From NCBI GenBank assembly GCA_950295325.1, contig OX485805.1, positions 40,161,501 to 40,225,500 of the forward strand: a DNA stretch of 64,000 nucleotides, given 5' to 3'. Below are positions 19,319-32,458 of the stretch, in pieces. The notes under the pieces were generated by a model. The model saw only the letters and a list, made by a program, of their open reading frames with translations. It was not told the origin of the DNA and made no database searches. Origin of the DNA: Polytrichum commune. Its lineage: Eukaryota; Streptophyta; Polytrichopsida; Polytrichales; Polytrichaceae. Numbering within the stretch: position 1 is the stretch's first letter; each line of letters starts with the position of its first letter. Position numbers and translations under genes: made by a program.

Positions 19319-20328
19319 TAAAAGGATGATTTTAACTTAATGAATAGTAAGTTAGTTGTGCGAGTGTATATGGGGTTTGGATTTGGTGGTAAGGAAACCT
19401 CCTTTCAAGAGCTTATTACTACTAAGTTGTTCTTTGTTTACGTTTATGGGTTGTCTCTTTATATGTGGGTCTTATATTGGTGCTTTATTGGTGAGGTGAT
19501 TTCTAATCAAATTTAACCAACAAATGCTCTATGGTGATTTTGGAGATGTTGGGAGGAAGATAAGGTAGAAAAATGGAAAACAATGAAAAATAAGTTGATT
19601 CTGTTAGAAAATGTGGCTTGAATTTTTGCAACAATTTTCAAAGATGGAGTAGAGGAATTGATGAGAAGTGCAAGTTGTTTCATACTTTTTTTTCCATGTA
19701 AACAACTAGTTACATTTTTTCAAAGGGGCACGTAAGCCATGTCCCCCTTACTTATATAATAGAGTCTCCCTAATTTGAGCATCTCAGATTTCCTAATTGT
19801 GCACACGAATGCACCCAACAGTGATCCCAAGTGGTATGAAATAAGATCTATCTAGCCAATCGTTGCATCCTTTTCAGGCCATCACTTTTATAAGTAGCCA
19901 TTTTGGGTCCACACAAGAATCACTCTACTCCTAGTCCAGTGCAATCAATAGTGGTCATTCGCCATTTTCCATTTCTCTACCTTACATGGGGCTTTCGTAT
20001 TGTAACCATACATATGCAAAGAGCATGTAATGTAAAAAGCACCATGTAATTTGGAGATGTCCGTGTGTCATTGTTTGAAGCATTAGTCCGTAATGGGCAA
20101 CATTGGCGACATATTTTGGGTAGGAAGATAATGGTGATTTCCTTACCAAATAAGATAATCTTGAAGAAAATATAAATAAATAACTAAATAACTAAATAAA
20201 TATTGGTGATCTACTCATGAACCTAATTTAAATGCACTAATGAAGAGATTATGGCATTTGGGCTTAATCCCTAAGTGTCCAAGAGGCCCAAACTAGGCCC
20301 ATCCAAGCACAAAACCAACATAATAATA

Positions 20329-20354
20329 ATAATACATACATACATACATACATA
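20329..20354. repeat. ATAA / TACA simple repeat
   Basis: Short AATAATAATAA followed by (TACA)n, about six copies, in a non-coding AT-rich stretch. Confidence 0.8.
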
Positions 20355-21209
20355 GCTAATCATGTCAGAGTGACCCTATCTCAATTTGGCTTATTCTACA
20401 AGTACATTGTTTGAATAAGTTAAGAACTTTGATGTTATTGAAGATTTAAGTTCAAATACGCAGCATGGGTGCTTTTGGACGCAAAAACATGCATTGTATT
20501 TTGATCATCAATGTCTAGTATGAGAATATTTTGAATGAAATATTATTAAAATTCACCCCTATTTGATTCTCCTAAAAAAATAATAGCCCATATTTTATAC
20601 CTATTTATTCTATTTAAAATGGGATTTATACTTGGGGTCACATATAACCCCACGTGCATAAAGAGTTTATGAAAATTAACCCCAAGGCCAACGTCAACAA
20701 CATTCACCCCAGTAAATTTGCACAAAATGTAACATGTGCCCTTGTACATGTGACTAGTATGGCACATGTATTCATTATTACAAGTGCAACAATGTCACAA
20801 TGTTCTAGTGTCAATTTACACTAGAGTTTTGTGTTCTCATTATTCCTACCTTACTATTTTATTATCAAAAAAATCTAGAAGTTTCCATCATCTCCCTCAA
20901 GATCAAGTGATTAGTATGCTTGGAGTGGGCTTTAGAATGGAAACAATGTATGCTCGACTTTAAAATACAAAAGCACATAGCATTACTCAACTCCTGGGTT
21001 ACAGTCCGTGAGACCTTGTATTGGGCGCGAATAATTATCCTTTAATTCCAGAACTCTTCATTTGTGGGGAACACTTGGGTTGTATATTATAGAGTTTTCG
21101 ACAAGCAGCTATAATTTATCAGAATTTTTTAATTGCAGTTACTTTCTTTGGGAATACATCATTATCTAGTTACCTAATAATGTTATGCACTAAACACTAC
21201 ACTAAATAT

Positions 21210-22585
21210 TTTATTTAGTATCATAGGGTATTTTATTTAATTGTGGTAAATTTTCTAATGACACTTCTTATGAATAAGTTCACTCATCCTGACATGGATG
21301 ATTGAAAATTGGATGAAATCCCTTTCTATAATTGAAACAAAGTTTGGTATATTTTGCATCCCAATATTTTTGTAATGTAATATTGTCATGGACGATTCGA
21401 ATTTGGATGAAAAATCACTAAGTAAGTGACAATGATTGCAACATATTCTAAATCTCTAATGCCCAAAAACATTTAACCAAGGATTGACACTATAATGTTA
21501 GGTTCACATGTAGTGTTGGTAACACTACATGGGCGGTGCACAATTAGTGTTGAGCAAGACAAATAGAATTGGTGACACTAATTACAATTTTCAATGTAAA
21601 TCATTGAAACCTTGGATATGGTAATCACCAGGTTAAATTGTCTTGCTCAATACTAATTGTAAACCATGGTATAGTGTCACCAACACTAAATGTTAACCCA
21701 ACATTATTTGTCATTCCTTGTAAAGTTTTTTTGGGGGGATTATAGATTTACAGTGTTGCGATTCCTGTCACTTACCGAGTGATTTTTCATCCAAATTTCA
21801 ATCATCCATGACAACATTTCATCACAAATTGCTCAAAAGAGAAGGTAGGGTTTTGGCCAATGGATGAACTCATCCATCATCCATGACAATATTTGTAAAC
21901 CTATTCATAGATTTTCAACGTAGATCATTGATATGGTAATCACCGGGTTAAATTGTCTTGCTCAATACTAATTGTAAAGCGTGGTATAGTGTCACCAACC
22001 CTAAATGTTAACCCAACATTATTTGTCATTCCTTGTAAAGTTTTTGGGTGGATTATAGATTTCCAGTGTTGCGAACCCTGTCACTTACCGAGTGATTTCT
22101 CATCCAAATTTCAATCATCCGTGACAACATTTCATCACAAGTTGTTGACAAGAGAAGGTAGGGTTTTGGCCAATGGATGAACTCATCCATCATCCATGAT
22201 AGTATTTGTAAACCTATTCATAGATTTTCAACGTAGATCATTGATATGGTAATCACCGGGTTAAATTGTCTTGCTCAATACTAATTGTAAAGCGTGGTAT
22301 AGTGTCACCAACCCTAAATGTTAACCCAACATTATTTGTCATTCCTTGTAAAGTTTTTGGGTGGATTATAGATTTCCAGTGTTGCGATCCCTGTCACTTA
22401 CCGAGTGATTTCTCATCCAAATTTCAATCATCGGTGACAACATTTCATCACAAGTTGTTGACAAGAGAAGGTAGGGGTGTTGGCCGATGGATGAACTCAT
22501 CCACCATCCACGACAATATTCATTCACTTATTCATGAGAAGTGTCATCCGACACGTTACCATAGTGACACTAATAAATAAGTTTC
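21210..22585. mobile_element. Fold-back element with one arm triplicated
   Basis: The left arm (about 21,260-21,570) reads GACACTTCTTATGAATAAG, CATGGACGATT...GGATGAAAAATCACT, TTAGGTTCACATGTAGTGTT and GAGCAAGACAAATAG. The right side is its complement: TGTCTTGCTCAATACTAATT, AACATTATTTGTCATTCC, GAGTGATTT(T/C)TCATCC, CTTATTCATGAGAAGTGTC. The inner part of the right arm occurs three times with a 313-base period. The arms are too long and palindromic for coding. The open frames at 21,953 and 22,266 are translations of the repeat. Confidence 0.75.
21640..22525. repeat. Three tandem 313-bp units inside the fold-back element
   Basis: TTGTCTTGCTCAATACTAAT begins units near 21,640, 21,953 and 22,266. 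Units 2 and 3 are almost identical; unit 1 is more diverged. This implies a recent duplication of one unit after an older one. Confidence 0.85.
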
Positions 22586-22867
22586 ATATTGCGTGTAGTT
22601 GTCTGTAGAAAAGTGATACTTGAAGTGCTTGACATGTGTCGGTCATGTGGAGGGAGATGTTGGTGACGCGCAATTACGAGTGCATGAGCTTGACAAGGGC
22701 TTGAACTTTGACGGAGGCTATGGGTGTTCTTCCCCATGCACTTTCCACGTGCTCATATTCTTTGCGGAATTTTATGTGCTTTTGAGATTGTGTATTGAAA
22801 CGACCATAAATGCAATTGAACGCTCACAAGCTCCATTTTGCGTTCATCATGGTAATATATATGTGTG

Positions 22868-22872
<5 letters not shown>

Positions 22873-22899
<27 letters not shown>

Positions 22900-22901
22900 C
22901 T
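22873..22901. repeat. (TA)n simple repeat
   Basis: Alternating TA run following TGTGTATATG; a low-complexity microsatellite. Confidence 0.85.
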
Positions 22902-23387
22902 CTTATTTTGCAAGTTTTTTTCTTTCTTTTAGTGGGGGTGTCTAGTGGCTATTATCTATGAGGCTATAACTAGACATTTCATTGTGCTTAGTTTATTGGG
23001 TTAGGTACATGGAGATACTAATCTTAAAGGTGAGGGGTCTTTGAGACGATTTATAGCTTTTGGCCCACACGAGAGGGTTCAATATGAGTAGCTTCAACAT
23101 GCACAAGAACGTGCATTTAAATTGCATATTTCAAATTTTAGTTAGTTGTGTCATACGTGATTCCATTTAAAGACACAAAATTTTCAAGCGTATTTTGTTA
23201 GATCAATGGAATTTCTCAATGTGATTGAAAATCAAGTTTTGAATACACAACATAGGTGCCTATAGATGGGAAATATACACCTCATATATTGATCATGAAA
23301 ATTTAATATGAAAGAAACTTTTATTACCTTTTTAATATAAGATTATGTATTAAATAGAATATGAAAGTTACACAAATAAATAAATAA

Positions 23388-23401
<14 letters not shown>

Positions 23402-23449
<48 letters not shown>
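23402..23449. repeat. (GA)n microsatellite
   Basis: About 24 GA units preceded by an AAAT/TA-rich lead; a second shorter GA run lies at 24,390-24,413. Confidence 0.9.
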
Positions 23450-23451
<2 letters not shown>

Positions 23452-24864
23452 GGGCATTTCTTGAGTGAAGCTATGCTTACTTTCAAGCATATTTCTTTCT
23501 ACAACATCCTCTTTGTCAAGAGGCCATTCCATTCTTTCATATATCTATGTATCCATCAAAACTTGGGAGGGTGGGTGGGATCTTCCCTCCTTGTTAGTAC
23601 ATTGCACATTTTAACCTTTACACTTTGGAGCATTTTGAAAATATTTTTACTATGTATAACCTTGGAGTACTCACACCACTATGGTTTGTAAGTGTGTATC
23701 CTTTCCAAACCAATATGTAACTTAAGCCCAACATATACAAAATCAAGTTGAATGTGACTAACTAAGAGTCTTTCAAAGTCATTAACAAGGTATCATTGTA
23801 AAACATGCCTTCTAACTTGTGGAATGTTTACTTCCTCTATACACACTATTTCATAATAAGATGGTATACAAAACCTAATAAGGCCGTCAAACTTGTGAAG
23901 GGTCTGCCTCACCTGTGCCCATGCAACCAACCAACAAAACATTGAGGATTAGTTACGTACACGAGGTGAATAACAGCAGAACCCAATTGTTATCTATGTC
24001 ACACAAATACATGAGGCATAATCATACATTTTGTATCCCGAAATACTCACTAACCTCAATGAGTATTCTACCTGTTCTTTGGCCATTTGAGAACCCACAG
24101 CTTGTAGTAAGTCACTTTCACTTTCAACAAGCTCCCACCTTGTTTACCCTAATCACCAAAATTACCTAAGGTAAACAGCTTCCACGGTTTACTCTTGGAA
24201 AGGAAGTACTCAAGTGGGCTTCCTCTTAATATACGATTAGGTAATCGTTTAGGACCGTAGATTCGCACCATCAGATCTATGGTCGTTCATCCTTAGTTGG
24301 CCATTGCCTAGTACCAAGGTACAAACTTTTTAGGGTAAAAATTAATTGTGTGGTGTCAGTTGGTTCAAATCAGACCTAGAGCTAGGTAGGAGAGAGAGAG
24401 AGAGAGAGAGAGAGCTAAAAGTATAAGTAAGACTTTATGATTCAATGAAGAGTTTTAGAAATTGCCTATATAGATTGCACATTGAGGTCCTTACATGACA
24501 TGCTTGTGGCCAAAAGTTTGTTATATCTCTTTGTGCCCAATTCCAAGCATGATGGAGGTTGAGCCTAAGCCACTCAATGTTGCTTAAAATATGTGCTTAT
24601 ATTATGGACAATGTATCCAACATCACGGACACAATCTACGAATATCTTAGATTCTAGATGTGAGATGAAAACTGGTCCTAGATTGTGTCCAATTTAGGTA
24701 CACTCCCCACAATAGGTGCGCATTACCTTAATGGAAATCCTTGATGCATGGGAACATCTGTGACTTGTTTGAAATGAAAATATCATTATATGTGTGCCTT
24801 GTCTTATGACTGCATGCCAATTGCAAACTTCCATGCAACTGTTCCGTGACATGAGCATGATGTC

Positions 24865-25335
24865 AAGCACTTGCCATCTCAAGCTCCACATGATTGTTGA
24901 GTACAAGTTCTATCTGCATTCAATTAACAAGGCTAACTTTCACCAATGGAAAACATGAGTCCAAACAACACGATTATAAAATATGGACATGACCGTGTTT
25001 CAAACAATGGATTAGTTTTTTGGTAGTTTGTTCATGATTACGTCGATTTAAGAATGATGTTGTTTAAAACCGTGTTAATAAAACCCTGACACTTGTCACC
25101 TCAAACTGCACATGATTGTTGAGTACAAGCTCTATCTACATCTAGTTGAAAACTTTATCTCTATCTGACAAACTTTCACCAAGTAGTTGAAAACATGCGT
25201 ACAATAAACACAAATCCAATCAACATAATTTGTACAATGAACATAATCGTGGTGCAAATAATGCAATTTTTTTTGTGACCATAATTATGTCAATTTGGAA
25301 ATATGTTGTTTAAAACCATGTTAATAGCAAACCCC
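24865..25335. repeat. Tandem duplication (~225 bp x2)
   Basis: GCACATGATTGTTGAGTACA, TCTATCT(G/A)CATC, CTTTCACCAA, GTTGTTTAAAACC(G/A)TGTTAATA occur in the same order in two adjacent copies (about 24,865-25,080 and 25,090-25,335), the second followed by a C9-10 run. Non-coding. Confidence 0.65.
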
Positions 25336-25339
25336 CCCC

Positions 25340-28300
25340 CCCTCTTTTCAACTTATGATAATGTTTGTTGTCAACATGCTTTGGGTTCCCATACGAGTTT
25401 GAGGCTATGATCAAGGTGAAGCGTCCCTTATTCACGCCAACCCCAGAAGTTGGCGTCATCTCTCTATGTGATAATGTTTGGTTTGAGCAAATTTTGTGTA
25501 TATGCATTCCTCCCCAATTCCGTAACACTATACCCTCTCTACTAATCACAAAACATATTACCTTTAGCCATTTACAAGAAGTTATGTTGTATACCAATAA
25601 GAATAACATGTATAAGCTTTTGATTGCAAATATTCATTAAATTTCATAACAACGTATAAATCAAAATTTATATTTAGGATTCAAAACTAACTCATGTACA
25701 ATATAGTTTTAAATATGTATAAAAATGTACAATCACGTCTAGAAATGATGGCTAAATACTATACATTGCAAAGAATTGTGCTAAGAGTTTCTTCACATAC
25801 TTGACCACCTTTGCACCCCAACTTGAAGGTGTTTTCATATAAAATAATATCATTAGAAGAACAAGGTTGTTTTAATACTTTAAAATATGAATAATGATGA
25901 ACTTATCGACAACAAATTCTCACATTTGTTATTGTTGGGGTTTGTTGGATGTTCTAAGGGTCAAGTTGGTATGACTTGGGGTAAATATGATCACGATGTT
26001 CTATAATGGTTACATTATGAGGCAAGCAGGTATTAAACACACATTTTTTAGCTTTGCACCCACTTTTGGTAATATGTGATATACAATTAGTGCAAGATGA
26101 TTAGTAGTTCCAAATCATGCATTTGTGGTATACTAATCATGATCAAATTGAAGATTCTCTTTCTCCTTAGGCAATTATATAGAACCACCCAGTCATGTAG
26201 ATTATTCAATCTAAAATGGTTAACAAAAATTGAACACGTAATCCAGTCATTTTGATGTCTATTCATAGATCCACATCTAACAACAAACCCACTACTCATA
26301 TATAGATGTCCGCTTACGATAAGTAATCGAGTTAGTCCCTCTTAACTTATTCTTCACGTTTTCCAAATCAACTAACCTACGTCACATTACCTTAGTCTAA
26401 CGTCAAACAAAAACGTGCATCTCCACACCCCAAAGCCTCATGTATATTTGAAACATTGGGTGCACTAGAAAAAAAATTGACGAATGCGCGTGTGGGGTTC
26501 AAGTTCGGAATCCTTGAAGTTTTTTTAGTCAATGGTTTGTGAAATCATTATAAAAAAAAACAAGTGGCGGTAATGGATGTAAACTATTGGACACATGATC
26601 TCACGATTCCGTTTTTGTGCTCGTCAAGCCCTTTGACTAAGACTAGCCCGTGTCTTTAGGGGGGGGGGGGGGCGTCTTGGAACGCCTTCCAAGTCATCAT
26701 CCCAAGGGGACTTGAGGGAGGGTCGCCACGTGTCAAAAACCCATGAGTGAGTCCCTTTTCACACTCTCACAAAGACCGTTCACTCATGGTCACGCGTAGT
26801 TTTACTAAAGACGTAGGGTGAGGATCAAAGAATAAACACCATAAAGGCACGTGTTTAAATGAGGTTAAGACATGTTTTCAAATTTTCTTAACAACTCCAC
26901 TTGCATTAGTGAGCATAGTTGGGAGGACTGTAACATTATCCAGTTATCACTATAGGTTGGGTGGGGTCGGGAATAAAATAGATGCTATTCGGAACTATAC
27001 CATGCTTCTTCTCTCTTAATAGTATATTTAGCTTGATGAAGTTAGGTGAAGCATTGTCACTAATATTATTAGAATGGAATGGCTGATAGCAACTGAATAA
27101 TGTTATGAGTCATGTGTATTTAGTTGGGTGCAAGCATGGTAAATTGGACCACAAAGTGTTCCAGTATCCTAAAATCATAGTTTTTTTTTGGGGTCAAACG
27201 CCTAAATTTTAGTAGAAAAATGTTGTTTGAATTGAATATTTTTTCATGATGACCTCTATTGCTGTGTTAAATATCAAAATATAGAATACCAAGATGAAAT
27301 TTTTAGATATTCTCATTAAATGTAATGCTTACAAGCGAATGGTTAGATTTGGTTTTGCACATGAAGTCCATGACCTTAATTATTTTCAACTTGATTCTTT
27401 TTCATATTTGTTGAATTCACTGAGGTCATAATCAAAAATTTTTTTTTGTAGAAAACCATCAATTCATGCTTTTTATCATATTTTAAATATTTTTTTGACA
27501 ATTACTTGTTCAATATCTCCACTTGCACACCCATTTGCTCCGTCTTCTAAGATATGTAAATTTTTTTTGAGTTCATTTTTGTCAACATAAATTACTTGAC
27601 TTGTAAATCAATATGTTTTTGAAATGTTTACAATTTTTTTTTCATAAAATTCAAAGTTAGTATATTGTGTTGAATCACTTTCACTCAAACATGTGCAAGG
27701 ATCAAGATTTGTCCACTTACCGTGCTTGCACCTAGTTAAGGTATTCATCAACAAACATGCAATTATGATAACCATAATCAAGTAATGGGAGGTCCAATTT
27801 TTAGCGTAGTTGTTGTTGATGTTTCATATTTGTAGATTTACTGATTCAACACAAATTTAAAGACATGAATCTAATCAATAGAAGGTGGAGAACAAAAAAG
27901 GAACCAAATAGTTACCTGTATACCTCAAAAAAGATGGTGCTAAAACAATCACTTTTAAGTGTGTATAGTTTGTTTGGACCTTGGGATATACTACACTACA
28001 TCAATGTATATGGGGCCGATGAAGAAGTTACACATTCTTGTTGTGTTTTGTCATTTGAAATGTTCTTATATCTTAAAATTAGTTTTCTTATGAGTGAATT
28101 AGGTGAAATTTGAGCCAGCTTGACGTACGTCTTTACTTCTTTAAAGTCAATAAATGATGTACGGTGTGCTTTGGTTATTTTTTATACATTTTTCACATAT
28201 TCTCTACGAGAAAAAAATCCAATATGGTTAGTAGCCTTTATTTTTAATTAATATGATAAAAAATTTAGGAAAAAAATAAAAATAAAAATCGATTTGCAAC
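25340..28300. other. No gene seen; AT-rich intergenic DNA
   Basis: No convincing coding exon, RNA gene or terminal repeats. Contains a G-run near 26,659-26,671 and many A/T homopolymers. Open frames are short and without recognisable motifs. Confidence 0.5.
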
Positions 28301-28301
28301 T

Positions 28302-28606
28302 ACACTAAATGGTCCTATTAATGTGGGCCATAGTCGTTTTCTAGAGCCGATGCCAATTTTCCTAATGAGAAGTAATGTGGTCACAATATTTTTTTCCTAT
28401 AAATTAATGTGGGTAAATCATTTCATTTTGTGTTACTTTTATCCTTTAATTAATATTCTATGTGTTGGCTGGAAGTCTTCATGAATACTTGTGGGATGAC
28501 TCAGTGTCTTGGACCCACGTGAATTGCACCTTGACTAGAGAATCAGTGTGACCCACACTTATTTCCACGTTAATTTTCCACCCACAGTAATAGGACTAAT
28601 CAGTGT
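28302..28606. mobile_element. MITE with ACACTAAATGGTCCTATT ends, copy 1
   Basis: The left end ACACTAAATGGTCCTATTAA is mirrored by TAATAGGACTAATCAGTGT at the right. Sub-terminal TGTGGG / CCCACA are also inverted. The interior shares GAAGTCTTCATG with the related copy at 44,002-44,360 (GAAGACTTCCAACC). No coding capacity. Confidence 0.75.
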
Positions 28607-30836
28607 ACCTAGTACAAAATCTCTTTGTTTGTTGTTTTGTATCATATCCTCTCCAATTTACTATCTATGAATGAAGAATCAATATGATTAAAGTTCGACA
28701 ATTTTAAAATTTAGAATGCCTAAATGAAAAGCAAACATTAGTCTCTAAAGCGTAACAAATATGAGAACTATTTTCATTCCATTTTGGACCTTGAGTTTGA
28801 ATCCCAACATCGATGTATTTCATAGGGACATTATTGGATAGTAATATAGTTAACTTTGAGTTGTGTTTCGATCATGTATATATTGGTGATGTACTTCATA
28901 ACGAGCATGTGAGAGAAGACTTTCCAACCAAAAATTAGTGCTCCGTATGCATTCAAACTTGGTTTTGAAGGTAGTCATAACCAATACCAACACATGGCGC
29001 ACTATGAAAGTGACAATTTGAGCACGAGGGTTTATGTAGTTGGTGTATAGGAACAAGTATTCTTGTCAATACACGCATAACCGTGCTTCCATGGGGCTTC
29101 CACTTGTTCTCAATAAGCCACATCATATTCATAGAGATATTATCCAACAAAGTGGCATACCAAAAATCCTTCCACTTTATATGGTGATAAACTACCCAAA
29201 TGTAAAGTCTTGTCATAAGTGGTTTCCATAAGAAGGTTTTACATTGGTTCAAAGAGAAAGAACGTTTGGAAGATTAAAAAAAAAACGTCGTTTTTATTAA
29301 ATGTGAAGTAAGTAAGGGGTCTATATGCATGAACTTGGTCCATGGTTCCAACCAATAAGCAAGCATACCAGGTTTAATGCTTATGTTGATAGGTGGGGTT
29401 TTTTGGAATGAAGGCAGAGGTTTCATGTGTTGTAGTTTGGGAGGTACAAATTTTTCATGGGGGTTTATTCATGCATCTTAGAAAACTACGTAAGAACAAA
29501 TACATGGTCTTGTTATAGTTTTGAGCTAAAGATCATAAAACTCTTATATCCATTTCACAAATATTTTAGAATAACTCAAGAACACATTCTAGATTTGGGG
29601 AATATCCTAGCAATATATGGTATTTTGTATACCCCCGCCCCTTTGAAAATACCTCTTCTTCTCTGGTGGTTCCATCCAATACAACCCCCCCCCCCCCACG
29701 ATTGATTCATTTTGGATGAATTGATGGGTGAAGATGAAAGTTTGCCAAGAATTTTATTGGATGTTTGGAATGACGAGCAAACACCAACATGAATATACCT
29801 ATATCATTAGAATTCATCGATTTTTTAAAAATAAACAAATGAAGGGGAGGGGGTTTTAGAGCTTGCATTTACTTAGTGATGCCAATGGTGGCTTGTTTTA
29901 TCACTTCATAACACAAAAAAATTACCACATAGGCCCTTGAACGCATGCTACTCAATACTCATTTGAGCACAACAACATCCTTGGCGACCAATTCGGTATG
30001 CGCTTATGAGAGGCCATGGATTTTGGCGTTCAATGACCATGATCTTTAAGTATGTGATAAAGGTTACTATGGTGGATGAAAATAAAGGAAGTCTTGTTTA
30101 TAATCAATCTTTGGATGATGGTTGGGATTTGAGGAGGTCTATATTTCAAAGCAACGAGAGCGCCCAAATTGACAAAGATAAAAGAGTCGAGAAACACTAT
30201 CCTTCATAATGTGCTAAAAAGAAAACACATATGTGTGTGGGAAATACACATTTGTTTATCAATCTGGGAGATACAACTTTGACTTTTGTTTGGCATCTTG
30301 ACATGATAGCATGAACATTCAATTGATTGTTTTAGAGTGACATTTTGAAGAGATTTTGATTATTTATATTTGATGTATTCGTTTCATAAATGATAGAGGA
30401 CTTAAGAACACACTTCTTATTTAGTTCATATATATTTTGGTTAGATAGGGCTCATGTGTTTGCTTTGAGTTTGTTGGAGGGATAGGTTGTTGGAGCAGTG
30501 TTAGGGGAGGTAAATGGCTAGTAATTAGTGTATCTATCTTTAAAAGCATCTAATAAAGAATGCACTTTCCGTATATTTAGGAGTGGGAGATTGTGTTGGG
30601 AGATATGGGTGCATATGGAGGGTGTTGGCCCATTTATCGTAGTGAGTGCAAATAGAAATATGGGAGTGTGGATAACGAGAGAATAACGTATGGTGTCTAG
30701 CGAGCAATGAATATTTAGTGGGAGGGTATTGGGTTGAAGGATAATATGTGGGGTCTAGGAAGGGAAGGAATTTTTCACTAAGATGAGTACATTTTGTTCT
30801 AAGGTTTAAAGTGCGTCTTGTAAACTAGCTATCACG

Positions 30837-31271
30837 TCATTGAGAACATGCGCATGGGGAGTATCTTGAAATCTTGTAGTATGAGTACATATTGACTATG
30901 TTTGCCACTTTAACATCAAGTTCCATGTCGGTCTTAAATCTTCCACCAATTACGACAACTTCAACTGGAAGCAAGCATTGTTTGGGGAAAGGATTCCCAA
31001 AAAATACGGCAAAAAAATCAAAATTTGGCACCTCCTTAGGGGTATCACACTCTAGACCATTTGGATTAAATGAAATAACAAAGTATTTAATAGTGAACAA
31101 TGGAATATCTCTAGGGTCAAACATCGCATTTGGGATGAACTCATCATTTATGCCAAAGTTGCGTGGAACCAGGTGGTGGAACAAATCAATATCAACAGCT
31201 TCTCTACAATGACCATGCTCCAAGGCTTCGATAATACTTGGGGTGCTAGAAATGTCCTTTGTAGGAGACAC
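30837..31271 (-). other. Unassigned 144-codon open frame
   Basis: An open frame of 144 codons, protein-like in composition (VVVIGGRFKTDMELDVKVAN; PRNFGINDEFIPNAMFDPRD), with no domain I recognise. The opposite strand is also open over most of it (106 codons), which lowers the odds that either is a gene. It sits just upstream of a LINE-like 3' tail on the other strand. It could be a decayed transposon product or chance. Confidence 0.25.
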
Positions 31272-31324
31272 AATTTACATATTGAGTGGAACTGGAAAAG
31301 GCAATGTAGGTAGGTAGTCTTGCC

Positions 31325-31590
31325 TTTGCTTTGAGGAGGTTATGGTGGTTTGGGGGTTGTCCTTGGCCAGTGGGATGGGGGTGGTCCTTGGCTTGGTGGG
31401 TTCCGGGGGTTGTCCATGGTGGTAGTCGGGGGGTCTTTCATTTCTCTTTACGTGGCAGTGTTTCGCCCCCGAGGGGTCCCGCCTCCCTCACTGTGGGCAC
31501 GTCTTCTTTTTGGTTTTTATTCATTTTGGCGTTGGCTAAGTTGGCCTTCTGTCTCAGAATAAAATAAAATAAATGATAACAATAATAATA
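31325..31590 (+). mobile_element. LINE 3'-end fragment with AATAAAATAAA tail
   Basis: A G/T-rich stretch (TGGTTTGGGGGTTGTCC ... GGGGTCCCGCCTCCC) ends GTTGGCCTTCTGTCTCAGAA and then a run of AATAAA/ATAATA. This looks like a 5'-truncated non-LTR retrotransposon 3' end. A second tail with the same closing words (GGCCTTCTATCTCAAAAATA) is at 43,690-43,757. Confidence 0.6.
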
Positions 31591-32458
31591 AATCTTCCAC
31601 CAATACAACTTTGAACCCTAATATATTTTGTATATGAAACTCAAAGAAGGTCATTTAGAATATCCTTTCAATTGCTAACAATACACATCTAGTAATAGTA
31701 TTGCACTTTAACCACGAGGTAGAGGCTCCTTGACACATAGCCATGGCAAGCTACCATGTGATGGTTGTCATATTGAGAACAATTACCTCCAAAAGTGCAC
31801 ATGGGAACTTTTGATGTGCCAAATGTAACGAAGTCTGTCCTCTACACTTATACACACTAGGATCAATGATTGGCCCACATTGGTGGAAGAGTTTCCATTT
31901 TGATAAGAGTTGTTGTCTTGTATGCATTGGCAAGACTGTAAAACAATTATATCGACTGAGGCTATTGTGAGTAGGACAACAAACCTTTACTGATAGTAAT
32001 AACTTTTGGAAAGAGATGAACTTTCCCTACAAAAAAAAACCCCTCCTACTACCAAGGAGTAGTGATTGACCCTAGTGTGGGCAATGGTGTTAATATTGTC
32101 AATAGTGGGTTGAATATTGGTGTTACTTACCACGTTGAGTGGACCACACCAATTCAAGAGTTGATGACTTTAGTGTGTCTTCTAACAATAAAAGTAATGC
32201 TGTCTTAAGGAGATGCCAATACATTGTTATAAAGAACATAGTTGTATATTTTACCACTACATTAGTATTGAACTTCACACTAGTTTTCAAATGTCACAAG
32301 TAATGGGATGCCACAACACCCGTAAGTGGTATTCGTTACTTGTATTGGTAGAAATTAGTCAAAGATTCATGAACTTGCATCTAACGTGCGTTACACTATT
32401 GGCGAAACACAATATCATCTTGCATGTCTAGTATCCACTGCCTAAATGCAACAATTAG

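Noticed and set aside
21640-22525. Possible CRISPR-like repeat array
   Set aside because: Units are directly adjacent 313-bp copies without spacers, in a plant nuclear setting.
21953-22580. Two near-identical open frames of 75 and 104 codons
   Set aside because: They are translations of the 313-bp repeat units of a fold-back element, one start per unit; no independent coding evidence.
30892-31212. 106-codon plus-strand open frame
   Set aside because: Opposite-strand shadow of the 144-codon frame, itself only weakly supported.
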